Below are positions 32,717 through 41,566 of a stretch of 64,000 nucleotides of DNA, one piece after another. The notes beneath the pieces were generated by a model that was given only the letters and a program-made list of their open reading frames with translations, did no database searches and was not told the origin of the DNA. The DNA comes from Paenibacillus sp. MMS18-CY102 (lineage in GTDB: Bacteria; Bacillota; Bacilli; Paenibacillales; Paenibacillaceae). The stretch is taken from contig NZ_WSTC01000015.1 of assembly GCF_009789195.1 (NCBI RefSeq), positions 62,001-126,000 on the forward strand, given 5' to 3'. The translations under genes were made by a program, and so were the position numbers. How positions within the stretch are numbered: position 1 is the first letter of the stretch; each line of letters starts with the position of its first letter.

Positions 32717-34983
32717 TTATGAACAGAGAAAATCATCACTCTTATACGCTAGCTAGCCTCTTACTCCTTTATATTCGGTCGGCTATGCTGCACGTCGCGC
32801 TGGAATGCAAGCTGCTTTTTCGCCTGCGCTGGCCGATGATTCTTCCGCTTGGAGCAGGCATTTGGGTGTTTATGTCACTCACACTTCCTGCTGGCGCGGA
32901 CATCCCGCCTAATTTCTATGGCGATGCCTCCCAGCAGCATGCTGTCGTACAGTCGTTGACTGCCGTATTGCCTGCCTTGCTAGGAGTGCTGCTTATGCGC
33001 CGTGACCTGCTAAGCGGCAACTTTGACTGGTCGTTCGGTTCGCCGTTGCCTAACGCCTTGCTCGTCGCCGCCAAATTTACTGCCGGTCTCCTGTATATGG
33101 GCCTATTTATCGGCTTTATCTCAGCAGGGGATGCGATTGCTGCCGCCCGATTCGGGCTCTCGGGAAACGCCATCGCCTATGAGCTGGGATGGATACTGTT
33201 GCATTACGGAATGACCTACGGCATCACGCTTGCGCTCGGCATGGCAATCGGTGCACTAATGCCATCCCGCTTCGCCCTGCCTGTCGCCTTTCTCGGGTGG
33301 GTATTCGGCGCATTCTTCCTGCAAATCTATGCCTTGCCCGAAACCGACTGGTATATGCTCAAAGCATTCATGCTATCGCATCTCCTTAACGATAGCACCT
33401 CATTCGGTAATGACGGTTGGACGCCGTCCCTATATTGGAGTGAATATGCCAAGCTCGCGCTATTTGTAGCGGCATTCGGCTTGTTCCTCCTTACGCTGGC
33501 TACAGCGGCTGTTCGCCGCGTACGCCCAAGCATGCACAACCGAAGGCATCCGGCCACAGCTGCGGCCGTTGCATTGCTGCTCTCGATCGCCGCCGCGCTG
33601 CCTTACGCCCATTTATGGATGGAACGGCTAGATCGCGTCGCTCTAATAAGGAGCACTGCTCCATCGTACGAGGCAATTTCGCCGCATGAGCCGTATCAAT
33701 TTCAGCTATCTTCCGTCTCGATTGTTGCGGAACGGATGCCTTCTGATCGTTTGCGGAGCGATGTGACAGTTACTGTCCCGCTGCACAACGGCGCACCGTT
33801 GCCAGCTTCGCCCGAGGTGGAGAAGGTCGCTTGGCTTCAACCGAATCGCTTAGCATTCCTGCTCCACCCCGCTATGGCAATCCAGTCGATTCAATGGGAC
33901 GGACATCCCGTAGATTGGAACCGTAGCGGCGAGCGCGTATTCGTGACCATCCCGCCAATTGCTGGCAATGCATCCGTTGGCACGATTGAATTTCGATATG
34001 AAGGAAAGCTTTTGGACTGGGCAAGAACGAATAACTCAGAAGGCTATTGGAGTTTCATCCACGGCGGCTCGCTTTACTTGCCTGGAACTGTGGGCTGGTA
34101 TCCGCTCCCAGGAGGAGACAGCTTGTTCTATAAAGGCAGTACGGCACGCGGAGGCCCTGGCAATTACGTGAATCGGACGGATGTTACCTCGCATCTCTCA
34201 GCAGACTTCGACGTCACAATGAAAGGATTCGATGAACAGCTGTTTGCCACACTGCCAGCATGGGAGGCACATGCATCGGATGCTCCCGGCACAAAATCCG
34301 CTTTCGCCAACGTGCAACGGTTCAAAGGCTCCCGCGCCCAGTCCATTGACATCATCGGCGGGCATTTCAAGGAGCTTCGGCACAACAGCGATGCTACCAC
34401 GATTGTTACGACAGATGGCGATTTCAAGCGCAGCAGCTTGCTGCTATTCGAGCTGGAGCAAATTGAGCATTATTACGCCGGCTGGCTGCCGGGCCTGCAC
34501 CCTGTCCAGCAAATCTGGACAGCGCCTATTTTCACAGTAATGCCTGTCGGCGGAGGATATGGCGAAATGCTCAAAAACGATACGCTTCTGCTCTCCGGCT
34601 CAGTAAACGGCATGTATGACTCTGATTTGCGGCTCGCAGCAAACATGCTCTTATTTCATGATCTCGATACGAACGCGGCAGACTGGACGCTTCTGGATCC
34701 AGCAACATCGCAGCCGCTGTCGATGATCTATGACATTCGAAACGCAGTTCGGTATATGCACGACGCTGAACAGCCCGATGCACGGCCAATTAGCCTATTA
34801 TCTGATTCCGAGCAATGGCTTGCTATTAAAGCACAGATCGACCAAGCACTTGAAGCTGGCCGCACGAACCAGGTGAAGCAAGTGCTAAGCAAACTATGGA
34901 CGCGGGGGCTAACGCTTCCGGGCAACCTGACAATTACGATGGAGGACTGGAATATGGCTTGGAACGAGGAGATGAACCGATGA
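32713..34983 (+). CDS. ABC-2-type permease fused to M1-peptidase-like domain without zinc motif
   Basis: The 756-residue protein has six or seven membrane helices in the first ~300 residues (residues 40-60, 76-95, 117-140, 155-180, 190-215, 245-265, 282-300) and then a ~450-residue external domain. That domain shows features of M1-type ABC/aminopeptidase fusions (MAIQSIQWDGHPVDW, GGSLYLPGTVGWYPLPGG, AETLPVGGGYG-like VMPVGGGYG), but no HExxH is present; LLFHDLDTNA may mark the equivalent place. So peptidase activity is unlikely. Overlaps of four bases at both ends tie it to the ATPase and the sigma gene. Confidence 0.75.
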   Translation: MIMNRENHHSYTLASLLLLYIRSAMLHVALECKLLFRLRWPMILPLGAGIWVFMSLTLPAGADIPPNFYGDASQQHAVVQSLTAVLPALLGVLLMRRDLLSGNFDWSFGSPLPNALLVAAKFTAGLLYMGLFIGFISAGDAIAAARFGLSGNAIAYELGWILLHYGMTYGITLALGMAIGALMPSRFALPVAFLGWVFGAFFLQIYALPETDWYMLKAFMLSHLLNDSTSFGNDGWTPSLYWSEYAKLALFVAAFGLFLLTLATAAVRRVRPSMHNRRHPATAAAVALLLSIAAALPYAHLWMERLDRVALIRSTAPSYEAISPHEPYQFQLSSVSIVAERMPSDRLRSDVTVTVPLHNGAPLPASPEVEKVAWLQPNRLAFLLHPAMAIQSIQWDGHPVDWNRSGERVFVTIPPIAGNASVGTIEFRYEGKLLDWARTNNSEGYWSFIHGGSLYLPGTVGWYPLPGGDSLFYKGSTARGGPGNYVNRTDVTSHLSADFDVTMKGFDEQLFATLPAWEAHASDAPGTKSAFANVQRFKGSRAQSIDIIGGHFKELRHNSDATTIVTTDGDFKRSSLLLFELEQIEHYYAGWLPGLHPVQQIWTAPIFTVMPVGGGYGEMLKNDTLLLSGSVNGMYDSDLRLAANMLLFHDLDTNAADWTLLDPATSQPLSMIYDIRNAVRYMHDAEQPDARPISLLSDSEQWLAIKAQIDQALEAGRTNQVKQVLSKLWTRGLTLPGNLTITMEDWNMAWNEEMNR

Positions 34984-35570
34984 CCGACGACGAATTAGTA
35001 CAAGGGATGGCGCGTGGCGAACAAGCCTGCTTCGAAGCCTTCGTTCAGCGCCATCATGCACCGTTATCCGGTTACTTGCAGCGCCAGCTGCGGGATGTCC
35101 AGAAGGCGGAAGACTTCGTACAAGAAACGTTTCTTCGTTTCATCAAGCAACTCAAGGAACGCTCCGTACCCGATAACGCGCAAGCGTGGCTTTACCGAGT
35201 CGCCCTTAATTTGTGCCGTGACTATTGGAAAAGCGCGCAGTACCATACGGATAATCGCCTAATGGCCGAAATGCCAGAACAGCGGGATACGCAAACTTCC
35301 GTAGTCGAGTTAGCCGAACGGCAAGAGACAAGGCAAGAAATCATCCGTTCGCTTGATGAGCTGCCTGATGTACAGAAGCAGGTTGTCATGCTTCGTTTCT
35401 TCCAAGACTTGAAGCTGCAAGACATCGCAGAGACGCTTCAGCTTCCGCTTGGTTCTGTCAAAACCCATTTGTATAAAGGGCTTCGCAAGCTGAAAGACAG
35501 GCTAAAGCCAGACAAAGAAAATACCCAACCATCGAGAGGGGGAAAACAGCATGAGCATGCCAAACGATGA
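34980..35570 (+). CDS. ECF sigma factor (RNA polymerase sigma-70 family)
   Basis: The 196-residue protein has region 2 (FVQRHHAPLSGYLQRQLRDV, KAEDFVQETFLRFIKQL, then AWLYRVALNLCRDYWK) and region 4 (LDELPDVQKQVVMLRFFQDL followed by IAETLQLPLGSVKTHLYKGL). There is no region 3, as expected of ECF factors. ATG 34980 overlaps the permease stop and follows GAGGAGA. Position within an ABC operon resembles B. subtilis sigY, whose operon also encodes a YxlF/YxlG transporter. The next gene, overlapping by 20 bases, may encode its membrane regulator. Confidence 0.92.
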   Translation: MTDDELVQGMARGEQACFEAFVQRHHAPLSGYLQRQLRDVQKAEDFVQETFLRFIKQLKERSVPDNAQAWLYRVALNLCRDYWKSAQYHTDNRLMAEMPEQRDTQTSVVELAERQETRQEIIRSLDELPDVQKQVVMLRFFQDLKLQDIAETLQLPLGSVKTHLYKGLRKLKDRLKPDKENTQPSRGGKQHEHAKR

Positions 35571-36360
35571 TGAATTAAAACAGCTTGAGTCCGAAATGGA
35601 TGGCACCTTGGCGCCTTATACGGTGAAGCCAGTGACGTCCAGTGATACTGCTCGCTTGCTGCTTTCACTTCAACCCGCATTCAATGAAGTGATGCACGCT
35701 TCGCAGCCTGTAAAAGAGCAGCCAATCGCCACTTCCCGCAAGCAGGCCGTATCGCTCGGCCGGTTAATGAGAAGCCAAATTATCGCTTACTCCCGTGCGT
35801 ATTGGGCAGCGAGTGCCGCATTGTTCGTGATGCTTCTATTTATGGTGGACCGCCTTGGGCTAGCAGCAGCCGACCGTGCAGTAGGCTGGTTTACAATTCT
35901 AATGCCAGCAGCACTACTAGGCGGCATGCTGTATAGCTTCCGAACCTGGAACCGCGAAATGCGAATGATCGAGAGCATCTCGCCATACCCGCCAGCGCTG
36001 CTGCTGCTAACCCGCTCGCTCATTGTTACCGCGCTTAATGTCATTCTCGGCCTAGCAGCAACCGTCTATATGGAGTGGACAGACCACCGGTTTAATGCGC
36101 TAGCTTTTCTAACGGGCTGGATGTCCCTTTATCTGTTGATTAGCGGTGTAGTCGCCAATGTTATGCTTCGCAAAGGATTAAAGCCAGCACTCGCTTGGGG
36201 GCTAGTACTCTGGTTTATTTGGAACTATGGCCTTGGATTCGCCGACTTCGAGTTGTATCGCATATGGGAAGATAAAATCCAGCTTGCTGCAATGGCCGCT
36301 GGCCTTATGCTGCTCGTTATGGCTTATCGCCGCAGCCTCGGCATCCGCGAAATTAAATGA
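35551..36360 (+). CDS. Six-helix membrane protein, possible anti-sigma or permease subunit
   Basis: The 269-residue protein has an N-terminal cytoplasmic stretch of ~80 residues and then six predicted membrane helices (about 83-100, 108-130, 148-172, 178-202, 206-228, 240-258). It is encoded between an ECF sigma gene (20-base overlap) and an ABC ATPase gene. The N-terminal part could bind the sigma factor, and the helices could form the channel for the ATPase; the sequence shows neither directly. No zinc-binding anti-sigma motif (HxxxCxxC) is present. Confidence 0.7.
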   Translation: MSMPNDDELKQLESEMDGTLAPYTVKPVTSSDTARLLLSLQPAFNEVMHASQPVKEQPIATSRKQAVSLGRLMRSQIIAYSRAYWAASAALFVMLLFMVDRLGLAAADRAVGWFTILMPAALLGGMLYSFRTWNREMRMIESISPYPPALLLLTRSLIVTALNVILGLAATVYMEWTDHRFNALAFLTGWMSLYLLISGVVANVMLRKGLKPALAWGLVLWFIWNYGLGFADFELYRIWEDKIQLAAMAAGLMLLVMAYRRSLGIREIK

Positions 36361-36382
36361 TTTCCGAAGGAGGTGCAGCCCT

Positions 36383-37243
36383 ATGCTGCTCGATTTGCAT
36401 CACGTCGATTGGCGACGGGGCGGCAAGTCGCCGTTTCGCCTCAACATCCCGCGATTAACATTCCGCCCTGGCATTACCTTGTTGGTCGGACGCAACGGTG
36501 CAGGCAAAACCTCGCTGCTTCAGTTGCTCGCGACAGCAGAGTTGCCGCTGAGCGGAACGATCAGCTACGATGGCTGGACCACGTCCCGCCATCTGCCGGA
36601 GATCCGCTCCCAGATCGGCTTCGTACCTACTGGCGTTGAGCTGTACGAGCAGTTGACGGCTTCCAAGCTGCTTCGCTATATGGAGCAGCTCAAAGGGTTC
36701 AGCGGCTCTGTCGAAGCTAGCCGCGTGCTAGAAGCCTTCCAACTGGAGCCTTACCGCTCCCGCAAAATCAAAACGCTTGCGCACGGCATCCGTCAACGGA
36801 TCGCTCTTGCGCAAGCGTGGATTGGCAATCCTTCCTACATGATGCTCGATGAGCCGCTCAATGCAATGGATGCAATCGAACGGCTCCGGTTCATACGCTA
36901 TCTCGCTGCTTATGCGCGAGACCGCGTCGTTATTGTGTCTACGCATGAGCTGAACGAATGGGAAGGCTGGGCCCAGCGCATCGTGTGGATGGACGAAGGC
37001 CGCCCCAAGTTCGACAGCTCTGCTGCTGACTGGCTTGCCAGCCTCCCGCTTCGCGTCTGGGAAGGGCCAGCTGATGCCGATACGTACCGCAAGATGGCCC
37101 CCACCAGCATCATTGATGTTAAGCCTTCCATTGACGATGGCTTTATTGTCCGGTTTATGGCGGCTGAACCGCCATCGCCATGCTTTGAAGAGCAGCAGCC
37201 GACGCTAGAGGATGCCTACTTCATCCGCCGCCGTTCTTCTTAA
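36383..37243 (+). CDS. ABC transporter ATP-binding protein with altered signature
   Basis: The 286-residue ATPase has Walker A VGRNGAGKTS, Q-loop GFVPTGVELY (Q replaced by T), a signature LAHGIRQRIALAQA (AHGIR in place of SGGQR), Walker B YMMLDEPLNAMD and switch His in STHELNEW. The altered signature and Q-loop may lower ATPase activity. GAAGGAGG is eight bases before ATG 36383; the longer frame from 36227 overlaps the preceding gene and is rejected. It ends the operon; its stop codon overlaps that of the convergent VWA gene. Confidence 0.88.
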   Translation: MLLDLHHVDWRRGGKSPFRLNIPRLTFRPGITLLVGRNGAGKTSLLQLLATAELPLSGTISYDGWTTSRHLPEIRSQIGFVPTGVELYEQLTASKLLRYMEQLKGFSGSVEASRVLEAFQLEPYRSRKIKTLAHGIRQRIALAQAWIGNPSYMMLDEPLNAMDAIERLRFIRYLAAYARDRVVIVSTHELNEWEGWAQRIVWMDEGRPKFDSSAADWLASLPLRVWEGPADADTYRKMAPTSIIDVKPSIDDGFIVRFMAAEPPSPCFEEQQPTLEDAYFIRRRSS

Positions 37244-37250
37244 GAACGGC
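37230..37250. terminator. Hairpin spanning two convergent stop codons
   Basis: GCCGTTCTT (37230-37238) pairs with AAGAACGGC (37242-37250). The TAA stop codons of the ABC gene and of the VWA gene share the TTAA in this hairpin. No T tract follows, so it may protect 3' ends or stop transcription weakly. Confidence 0.55.
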
Positions 37251-38547
37251 AATAGCGTGTAATAATATCCACCATCAAATCGTTCAGCGCGCGCACCTCG
37301 TACTCCCCAACAGCCGGCTTCAAATGCTCGCCACCAACCCCGCTATGGTCCGTCAGAAACAAATACGTTCCGCCTGTCGATACCGCCATATAACGCATCA
37401 GATGTTCTGTCGCAATATCGACGCCGCTCGATGCGATCGGAATAATCCGAATGCCCTGCTCTGCTGCTTTCTCCGTTAGGCTTTGCAGCTTCTTCAACAC
37501 CTGTGGCTCATGGTGCGGGGGCGCATCCAAGACGACGAACATCAGCCGCGCGAGCGCCTCCTTGCTCCACTCATGGCCCTCTATCGCATTGCCGAGCGCT
37601 GACTCCACCGCTTCAGGGAAATCTCCGCCGCCAAACGCTTCTTGTTCCGCAATCTGCCCAACTGCTTTATCAATATCTCGCGTAAACGGGAATGGCCGCA
37701 CAACATAATCATCATGCTCATCCCGATAAAAGTTCGGGCTTACTCGAATGTCGAGCTGCCCGTTATTTTGCTCGGATACGCGCGTGACGACATCCTTCAG
37801 TTCGGATTCCAAGTAACGCAACTCATCGGACATCGACCCCGTCGTGTCGACGACGAGCATCAAATCAACGAGCGCGGAAGGCCTCATCGCCTCGTCGAAG
37901 CTTACGTCCATCGAACGCCCCTGCTTTAGCTCCACATTCTCGAACTGCTTCTTTTGTTGGCCTGCCGTGACAGTCAGGGAATACTTACGGTCACCGCCCT
38001 GCTCTATGAATATAGTCGGGAACATATATGCGACGCCTGCTGCATTCGTCCGTGCCGCCCATGCCTGCTGCCCATCCTTGCTAGTTAGCACAACAGCTGC
38101 ATCAGCGACCGGCTTGCCGTCTGCCTTTACCTTCACTTCCAGCCTGCGAAAATCATAAAACCGCCAATACGGGCGATTCTCTTCCCCTTCATGCGACGCC
38201 ATCAGCTTGTTCCATGTGCTCCACTTCGCATTATCATCCCACTCACCTGCCGTTAGCGTTCCTGCATCTGGCAGGTTGCCTTGCTCCCCGTTCGTCGATC
38301 CTTCGGCAGACGTCGGCTCTTCACTTCGGTCCGGAGCTGCTTCCTCTGTCGCTGGAGCTGATTCGCCGCGGGAATCGCTCTTTTTCTCTAACTCCTTAGA
38401 AACGGAAGCAGAATCGGTTGCCGTTGCTTCGGATGATGTGCCATTATCCGATTTGTCCTCTTCTGAAGAAGAAGAGCAAGCTTGCACCAGCATGACGAAC
38501 ACAATCAGCAACACGAACAATCCGCCTCGTTTAGCCCTTTCCATCAT
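37240..38547 (-). CDS. VWA-domain lipoprotein
   Basis: The 435-residue protein has a lipoprotein signal (FVMLVQAC), a Ser/Glu/Asp-rich linker to about residue 90, a carboxypeptidase-regulatory-like beta domain (about 130-210, VKADGKPVADAAVVLTSKDG) and a von Willebrand A domain (about 225-430). The MIDAS motif DTTGSMS and later threonine/aspartate positions are present, so metal-dependent ligand binding is plausible. It should sit on the outer face of the membrane. Two adjacent ATGs are possible (38547, 38544). Confidence 0.88.
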   Translation of the reverse strand: MMERAKRGGLFVLLIVFVMLVQACSSSSEEDKSDNGTSSEATATDSASVSKELEKKSDSRGESAPATEEAAPDRSEEPTSAEGSTNGEQGNLPDAGTLTAGEWDDNAKWSTWNKLMASHEGEENRPYWRFYDFRRLEVKVKADGKPVADAAVVLTSKDGQQAWAARTNAAGVAYMFPTIFIEQGGDRKYSLTVTAGQQKKQFENVELKQGRSMDVSFDEAMRPSALVDLMLVVDTTGSMSDELRYLESELKDVVTRVSEQNNGQLDIRVSPNFYRDEHDDYVVRPFPFTRDIDKAVGQIAEQEAFGGGDFPEAVESALGNAIEGHEWSKEALARLMFVVLDAPPHHEPQVLKKLQSLTEKAAEQGIRIIPIASSGVDIATEHLMRYMAVSTGGTYLFLTDHSGVGGEHLKPAVGEYEVRALNDLMVDIITRYCRS

Positions 38548-38605
38548 TTAAGACAACCCCCTATATTTGGTCTACAATCGTTAGACGCGACGCCAATTGC
38601 ATATG

Positions 38606-38634
38606 TTGCAAAAACATGAAGGGGCTTATACAAT
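38606..38634 (+). promoter_or_regulatory. Sigma-A promoter of the 106-residue protein gene
   Basis: TTGCAA (38606-38611) and TACAAT (38629-38634) are separated by 17 bases, followed about 20 bases later by the gene start. Confidence 0.7.
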
Positions 38635-38656
38635 CGAATAAACAACGGAGAGGGGC

Positions 38657-38977
38657 ATGCGAAGCCTGATGGAAACATTCCAAATTCAACAAATTACGCT
38701 CGCTGATCACAGCGAAGCAACAACAATAGAGCTAGCACTAACGTCAGCTGAGCTTGTGCTCATCACGGAGCATGGTTCTAAACTATGGTATATCGACGTA
38801 ACGGGAGCAGGGCCGGCGTCACTGCTTGACCACTACTACAGCAGTGAACATATCTTAGTATCGGTAACCGCCCTCGCGGCTGATGGGCGCACGTTCCAGG
38901 GGAAAGCTTATTTTCATGCTAATGTCCCCAAGCAAGCCTGCGTGCTTCGTGGCGACGATGAGCTTATTGCGCTCTAA
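38657..38977 (+). CDS. Hypothetical 106-residue beta-rich protein
   Basis: I do not recognise this protein. It is predicted to be mostly beta strands (FQIQQITLADHSE, ELVLITEHGSKLWYIDV, HILVSVTALAADGRTFQGKA), soluble and without signal peptide. It has a good ribosome site (GGAGAGGGG), a promoter with near-consensus elements and its own terminator, so it looks like a real single gene. It is divergent from the VWA lipoprotein gene. Confidence 0.7.
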   Translation: MRSLMETFQIQQITLADHSEATTIELALTSAELVLITEHGSKLWYIDVTGAGPASLLDHYYSSEHILVSVTALAADGRTFQGKAYFHANVPKQACVLRGDDELIAL

Positions 38978-39006
38978 GCCCCGGCAACCCGATTTCCGAT
39001 TCATAC

Positions 39007-39069
39007 AAAAAAGGACACCCCGCCAACTCACCGAGAAAGCTCGGTCGAGCGGCAGATGTGTCCTTTTTC
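39007..39069. terminator. Bidirectional terminator
   Basis: AAAAAAGGACAC (39007-39018) pairs with GTGTCCTTTTT (39058-39068); an inner stem ACCGAG/CTCGGT lies in the loop. It separates two convergent genes and has T tracts in both directions. Confidence 0.85.
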
Positions 39070-39082
39070 TATTGTTTCGTGC

Positions 39083-40048
39083 TTATTTGCTGTGTGCGAT
39101 TTCTGGCGTCGTCAGACGATCATAGAAGTCGACCACTTTATCACGATTGTCGCTGCTGTCGCGTTGTGCCATAGCCGAGCGCGGATGCTCGTCCAGCATG
39201 CCTGTTACCATGTACTCCATAATGTAGCCCCACTCTTCTTTCTCGCGAAGCGGAAGCATGTGCTTCTCGATCATGTCGAGCACAGGACGCACGTTGTACT
39301 TCGCGTTAGGCAGATGCGCTACGAGAAGTTCTGTGTTGCAGTTGCCTGCTGCACGGCCCATGCCGTATACGGAAGCGTCGAGCAGCTCTACGCCTTTCTC
39401 TGCGGCAATAATCGTGTTCGCGAATGCAAGCTGCAAGTTGTTATGCGTATGCGAGCCGAGGCGTTTGTTCGGCAGGTGCTCCTTGAACTTGTCAACGAGG
39501 TATGCCATATCGTTAGGCTTCAAGCTGCCGTACGAGTCAACGATGTAAACAACGTCAACTACGCTTTCACGGATCAGCTCGAACGCTTCGATTAGTTGGT
39601 TCTCCATAACGTTGGAGAGCGCCATAATGTTGAGCGTCGTTTCATAACCGCGATCGTGGAATACTTTTACCAGCTCAAGCGCTTTGTCCACATCTTGAAT
39701 ATAGCAAGCTACGCGGATCAGGTCGAGCAAGCTCTCGCTGCGTGGCAAGATATCGTTCTCGTCTACGCGGCCGATATCGACAAGCGCCGAAAGCTTCGTG
39801 TGGCCTTTGTTCGGAATAACTTTCCGAAGGAAATCATCGTCCAAGAAACGCCAAGGGCCAGCACTATCTGCACCTTTCAGCAGCTTAGGCGAGTTTTTGT
39901 AACCAATCTCCATGTAATCAACGCCAGCTTCGTTCAAGCTATTATACAAGTGCTGAACGAACTCAATGCTGAAGTCCCAGTTATTAACGAGTCCGCCATC
40001 ACGGATCGTGCAGTCGACAATTTTGCAGTGGCTAGTTTTCGAAGTCAT
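39083..40048 (-). CDS. DRE-TIM metallolyase-type aldolase
   Basis: The 321-residue protein begins CKIVDCTIRDGGLVNNWDFS, the DRE-TIM motif (D-x-T-I-R-D-G-G) whose Asp binds the divalent metal. GSHTHNN (about residue 200) supplies the paired His ligands and GMGRAAGNCNTELLVA is the usual end-of-barrel glycine region. It is closest in pattern to 4-hydroxy-2-oxovalerate aldolase or HMG-CoA lyase-like proteins, but lacks the C-terminal communication domain. The substrate is unknown, and no pathway genes are adjacent. The ATG follows AAGGAG. Confidence 0.82.
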   Translation of the reverse strand: MTSKTSHCKIVDCTIRDGGLVNNWDFSIEFVQHLYNSLNEAGVDYMEIGYKNSPKLLKGADSAGPWRFLDDDFLRKVIPNKGHTKLSALVDIGRVDENDILPRSESLLDLIRVACYIQDVDKALELVKVFHDRGYETTLNIMALSNVMENQLIEAFELIRESVVDVVYIVDSYGSLKPNDMAYLVDKFKEHLPNKRLGSHTHNNLQLAFANTIIAAEKGVELLDASVYGMGRAAGNCNTELLVAHLPNAKYNVRPVLDMIEKHMLPLREKEEWGYIMEYMVTGMLDEHPRSAMAQRDSSDNRDKVVDFYDRLTTPEIAHSK

Positions 40049-40139
40049 CCGATTGTTACTCCTTATCGTTGAACATGAGTTCTTTTTGTTATCATCATAC
40101 TTGAAATAAGTGCGGAACGCAAAACATTAATCGACTCTT

Positions 40140-41471
40140 TTAGACTTCCGTAATGACAGATTTTGCAATGCGGCCGCTTACGAAGATCGCGCATAGCAGG
40201 GCAAGCATGCTAAAAATGAGCCCATAAATAAACATATGGCGATAGCCGACAAGCAAATCCGTTGCGCCCGAAAGCATCGATCCCATAATGGTCACGCCGA
40301 CCGCAGTCCCGATATTGCGGGAAAACATTTGCAACGATGCCGAGATGCCTTTTTCTGTTGGCCCAACGAGCTGTTGTGAACCAATGACGGACACCGTCGA
40401 CAGCATGCCGAAGGCTAAGCCGAACAGAATAGATCCGAGAAACACAAACCAAAATCCCGTGGAGGCCGATAACAGCATAAACCAGAGGCCTGACACGACT
40501 AGAATAGCATTGCCGGCTAGTATGAGCTTTCGGTAGCCGTACCGCCCGATCCACTTGCCTGCCGGGACGCTGCAAGCCATCCAACCGAATGACATGCCCA
40601 GCATCGCTACACCGCTCAGGAAAAGCGAATAGCCTTGATGCTGCAAAAACATCGGCAAGTAGCTCGAAGCGCCGAACAACGCTCCATAAGTCAACAATGA
40701 GTTCACGTTCATCCAGGCCACCTGCTTGTTGCGGAACAAGGTGAATGGGATAAGCGGCGAGGCCTGGCGTTTCTCATGCCAATAAAACAGAACGAGCAGC
40801 AAAATCCCCCCTGCAAGGTACAAGTATCTGCCCGATTCGACAACGGTAGGCAGTAGTAACAGCCCGATCGCCGCCGTAAAAATAATAGCTCCGCCATAAT
40901 CGATCTTTGCCCGCTTCGGCTCGTACTGCTCTTGGTAAGGCAACAGCAGCAGCAAAGACAGAATGCAGATCGGCAAGTTTACATAAAACACCCATCGCCA
41001 GCTCGAAAATTCCACAAAGACCGAGCCGAGCAGCGGTGCAATGACCGCCGATAACCCCCACATTGCCGTAAACATCGCTTGGATCGATCCTCGCTTCTCT
41101 ACCGGGAACAAATCGCCTGCGATAATAATCGGAAACGGATTCATAATCCCTGCCCCAATGCCTTGGACTGCGCGGAACAAAACGAGCATCAGCATCGTAT
41201 CTGCGCTGCCGCACAACATCGAACCAAGCAGAAACAGGACGATGCCTGCCGCGAACACCTTTTTGCGCCCGAACAAATCAGACAACCGCCCGGCAACAGG
41301 CGCCAATACCGTCGATAAAATCATATAGCTTGCAAACGTCCAAGCATAAAGCTCGATCCCGCCAAGCTCCTCCGCAATAACCGGCATCGTTGTATTCACA
41401 ATCGTGCTGTCCATTGAAGCAACCAACATCGCCATAACAATGCTGGCCAATACGCTATACTTTCCTTTCAT
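40140..41471 (-). CDS. MFS drug-efflux-type transporter (DHA2-like)
   Basis: The 443-residue protein has MASMDSTIVNTTMPVIAEEL-like motif C of helix 1 (VASMDSTIVNTTMPVIAEEL), GRLSDLFGRKKVF (motif A) and FRAVQGIGAGI (motif B). These are hallmarks of the EmrB/QacA DHA2 group, though its length is shorter than usual 14-helix members and about 12-14 helices fit. It probably exports hydrophobic or cationic compounds. GGAGG precedes ATG 41471. No regulator gene is adjacent. Confidence 0.9.
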   Translation of the reverse strand: MKGKYSVLASIVMAMLVASMDSTIVNTTMPVIAEELGGIELYAWTFASYMILSTVLAPVAGRLSDLFGRKKVFAAGIVLFLLGSMLCGSADTMLMLVLFRAVQGIGAGIMNPFPIIIAGDLFPVEKRGSIQAMFTAMWGLSAVIAPLLGSVFVEFSSWRWVFYVNLPICILSLLLLLPYQEQYEPKRAKIDYGGAIIFTAAIGLLLLPTVVESGRYLYLAGGILLLVLFYWHEKRQASPLIPFTLFRNKQVAWMNVNSLLTYGALFGASSYLPMFLQHQGYSLFLSGVAMLGMSFGWMACSVPAGKWIGRYGYRKLILAGNAILVVSGLWFMLLSASTGFWFVFLGSILFGLAFGMLSTVSVIGSQQLVGPTEKGISASLQMFSRNIGTAVGVTIMGSMLSGATDLLVGYRHMFIYGLIFSMLALLCAIFVSGRIAKSVITEV

Positions 41472-41519
41472 CGTTACCTCCTTAGGCTCTTATGCGCGAC
41501 CATCCTGCCTTTTATAGCA

Positions 41520-41556
41520 AAAGGACCGTCCGCAGCCTACACGCTGCAGACGATCC
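41520..41556 (-). terminator. Terminator after pepA
   Basis: CGTCCGCAGC (41527-41536) pairs with GCTGCAGACG (41543-41552) with one mismatch. The minus strand then reads a TCCTTTTG tract. Confidence 0.8.
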
Positions 41557-41566
41557 CTACTCTTAA

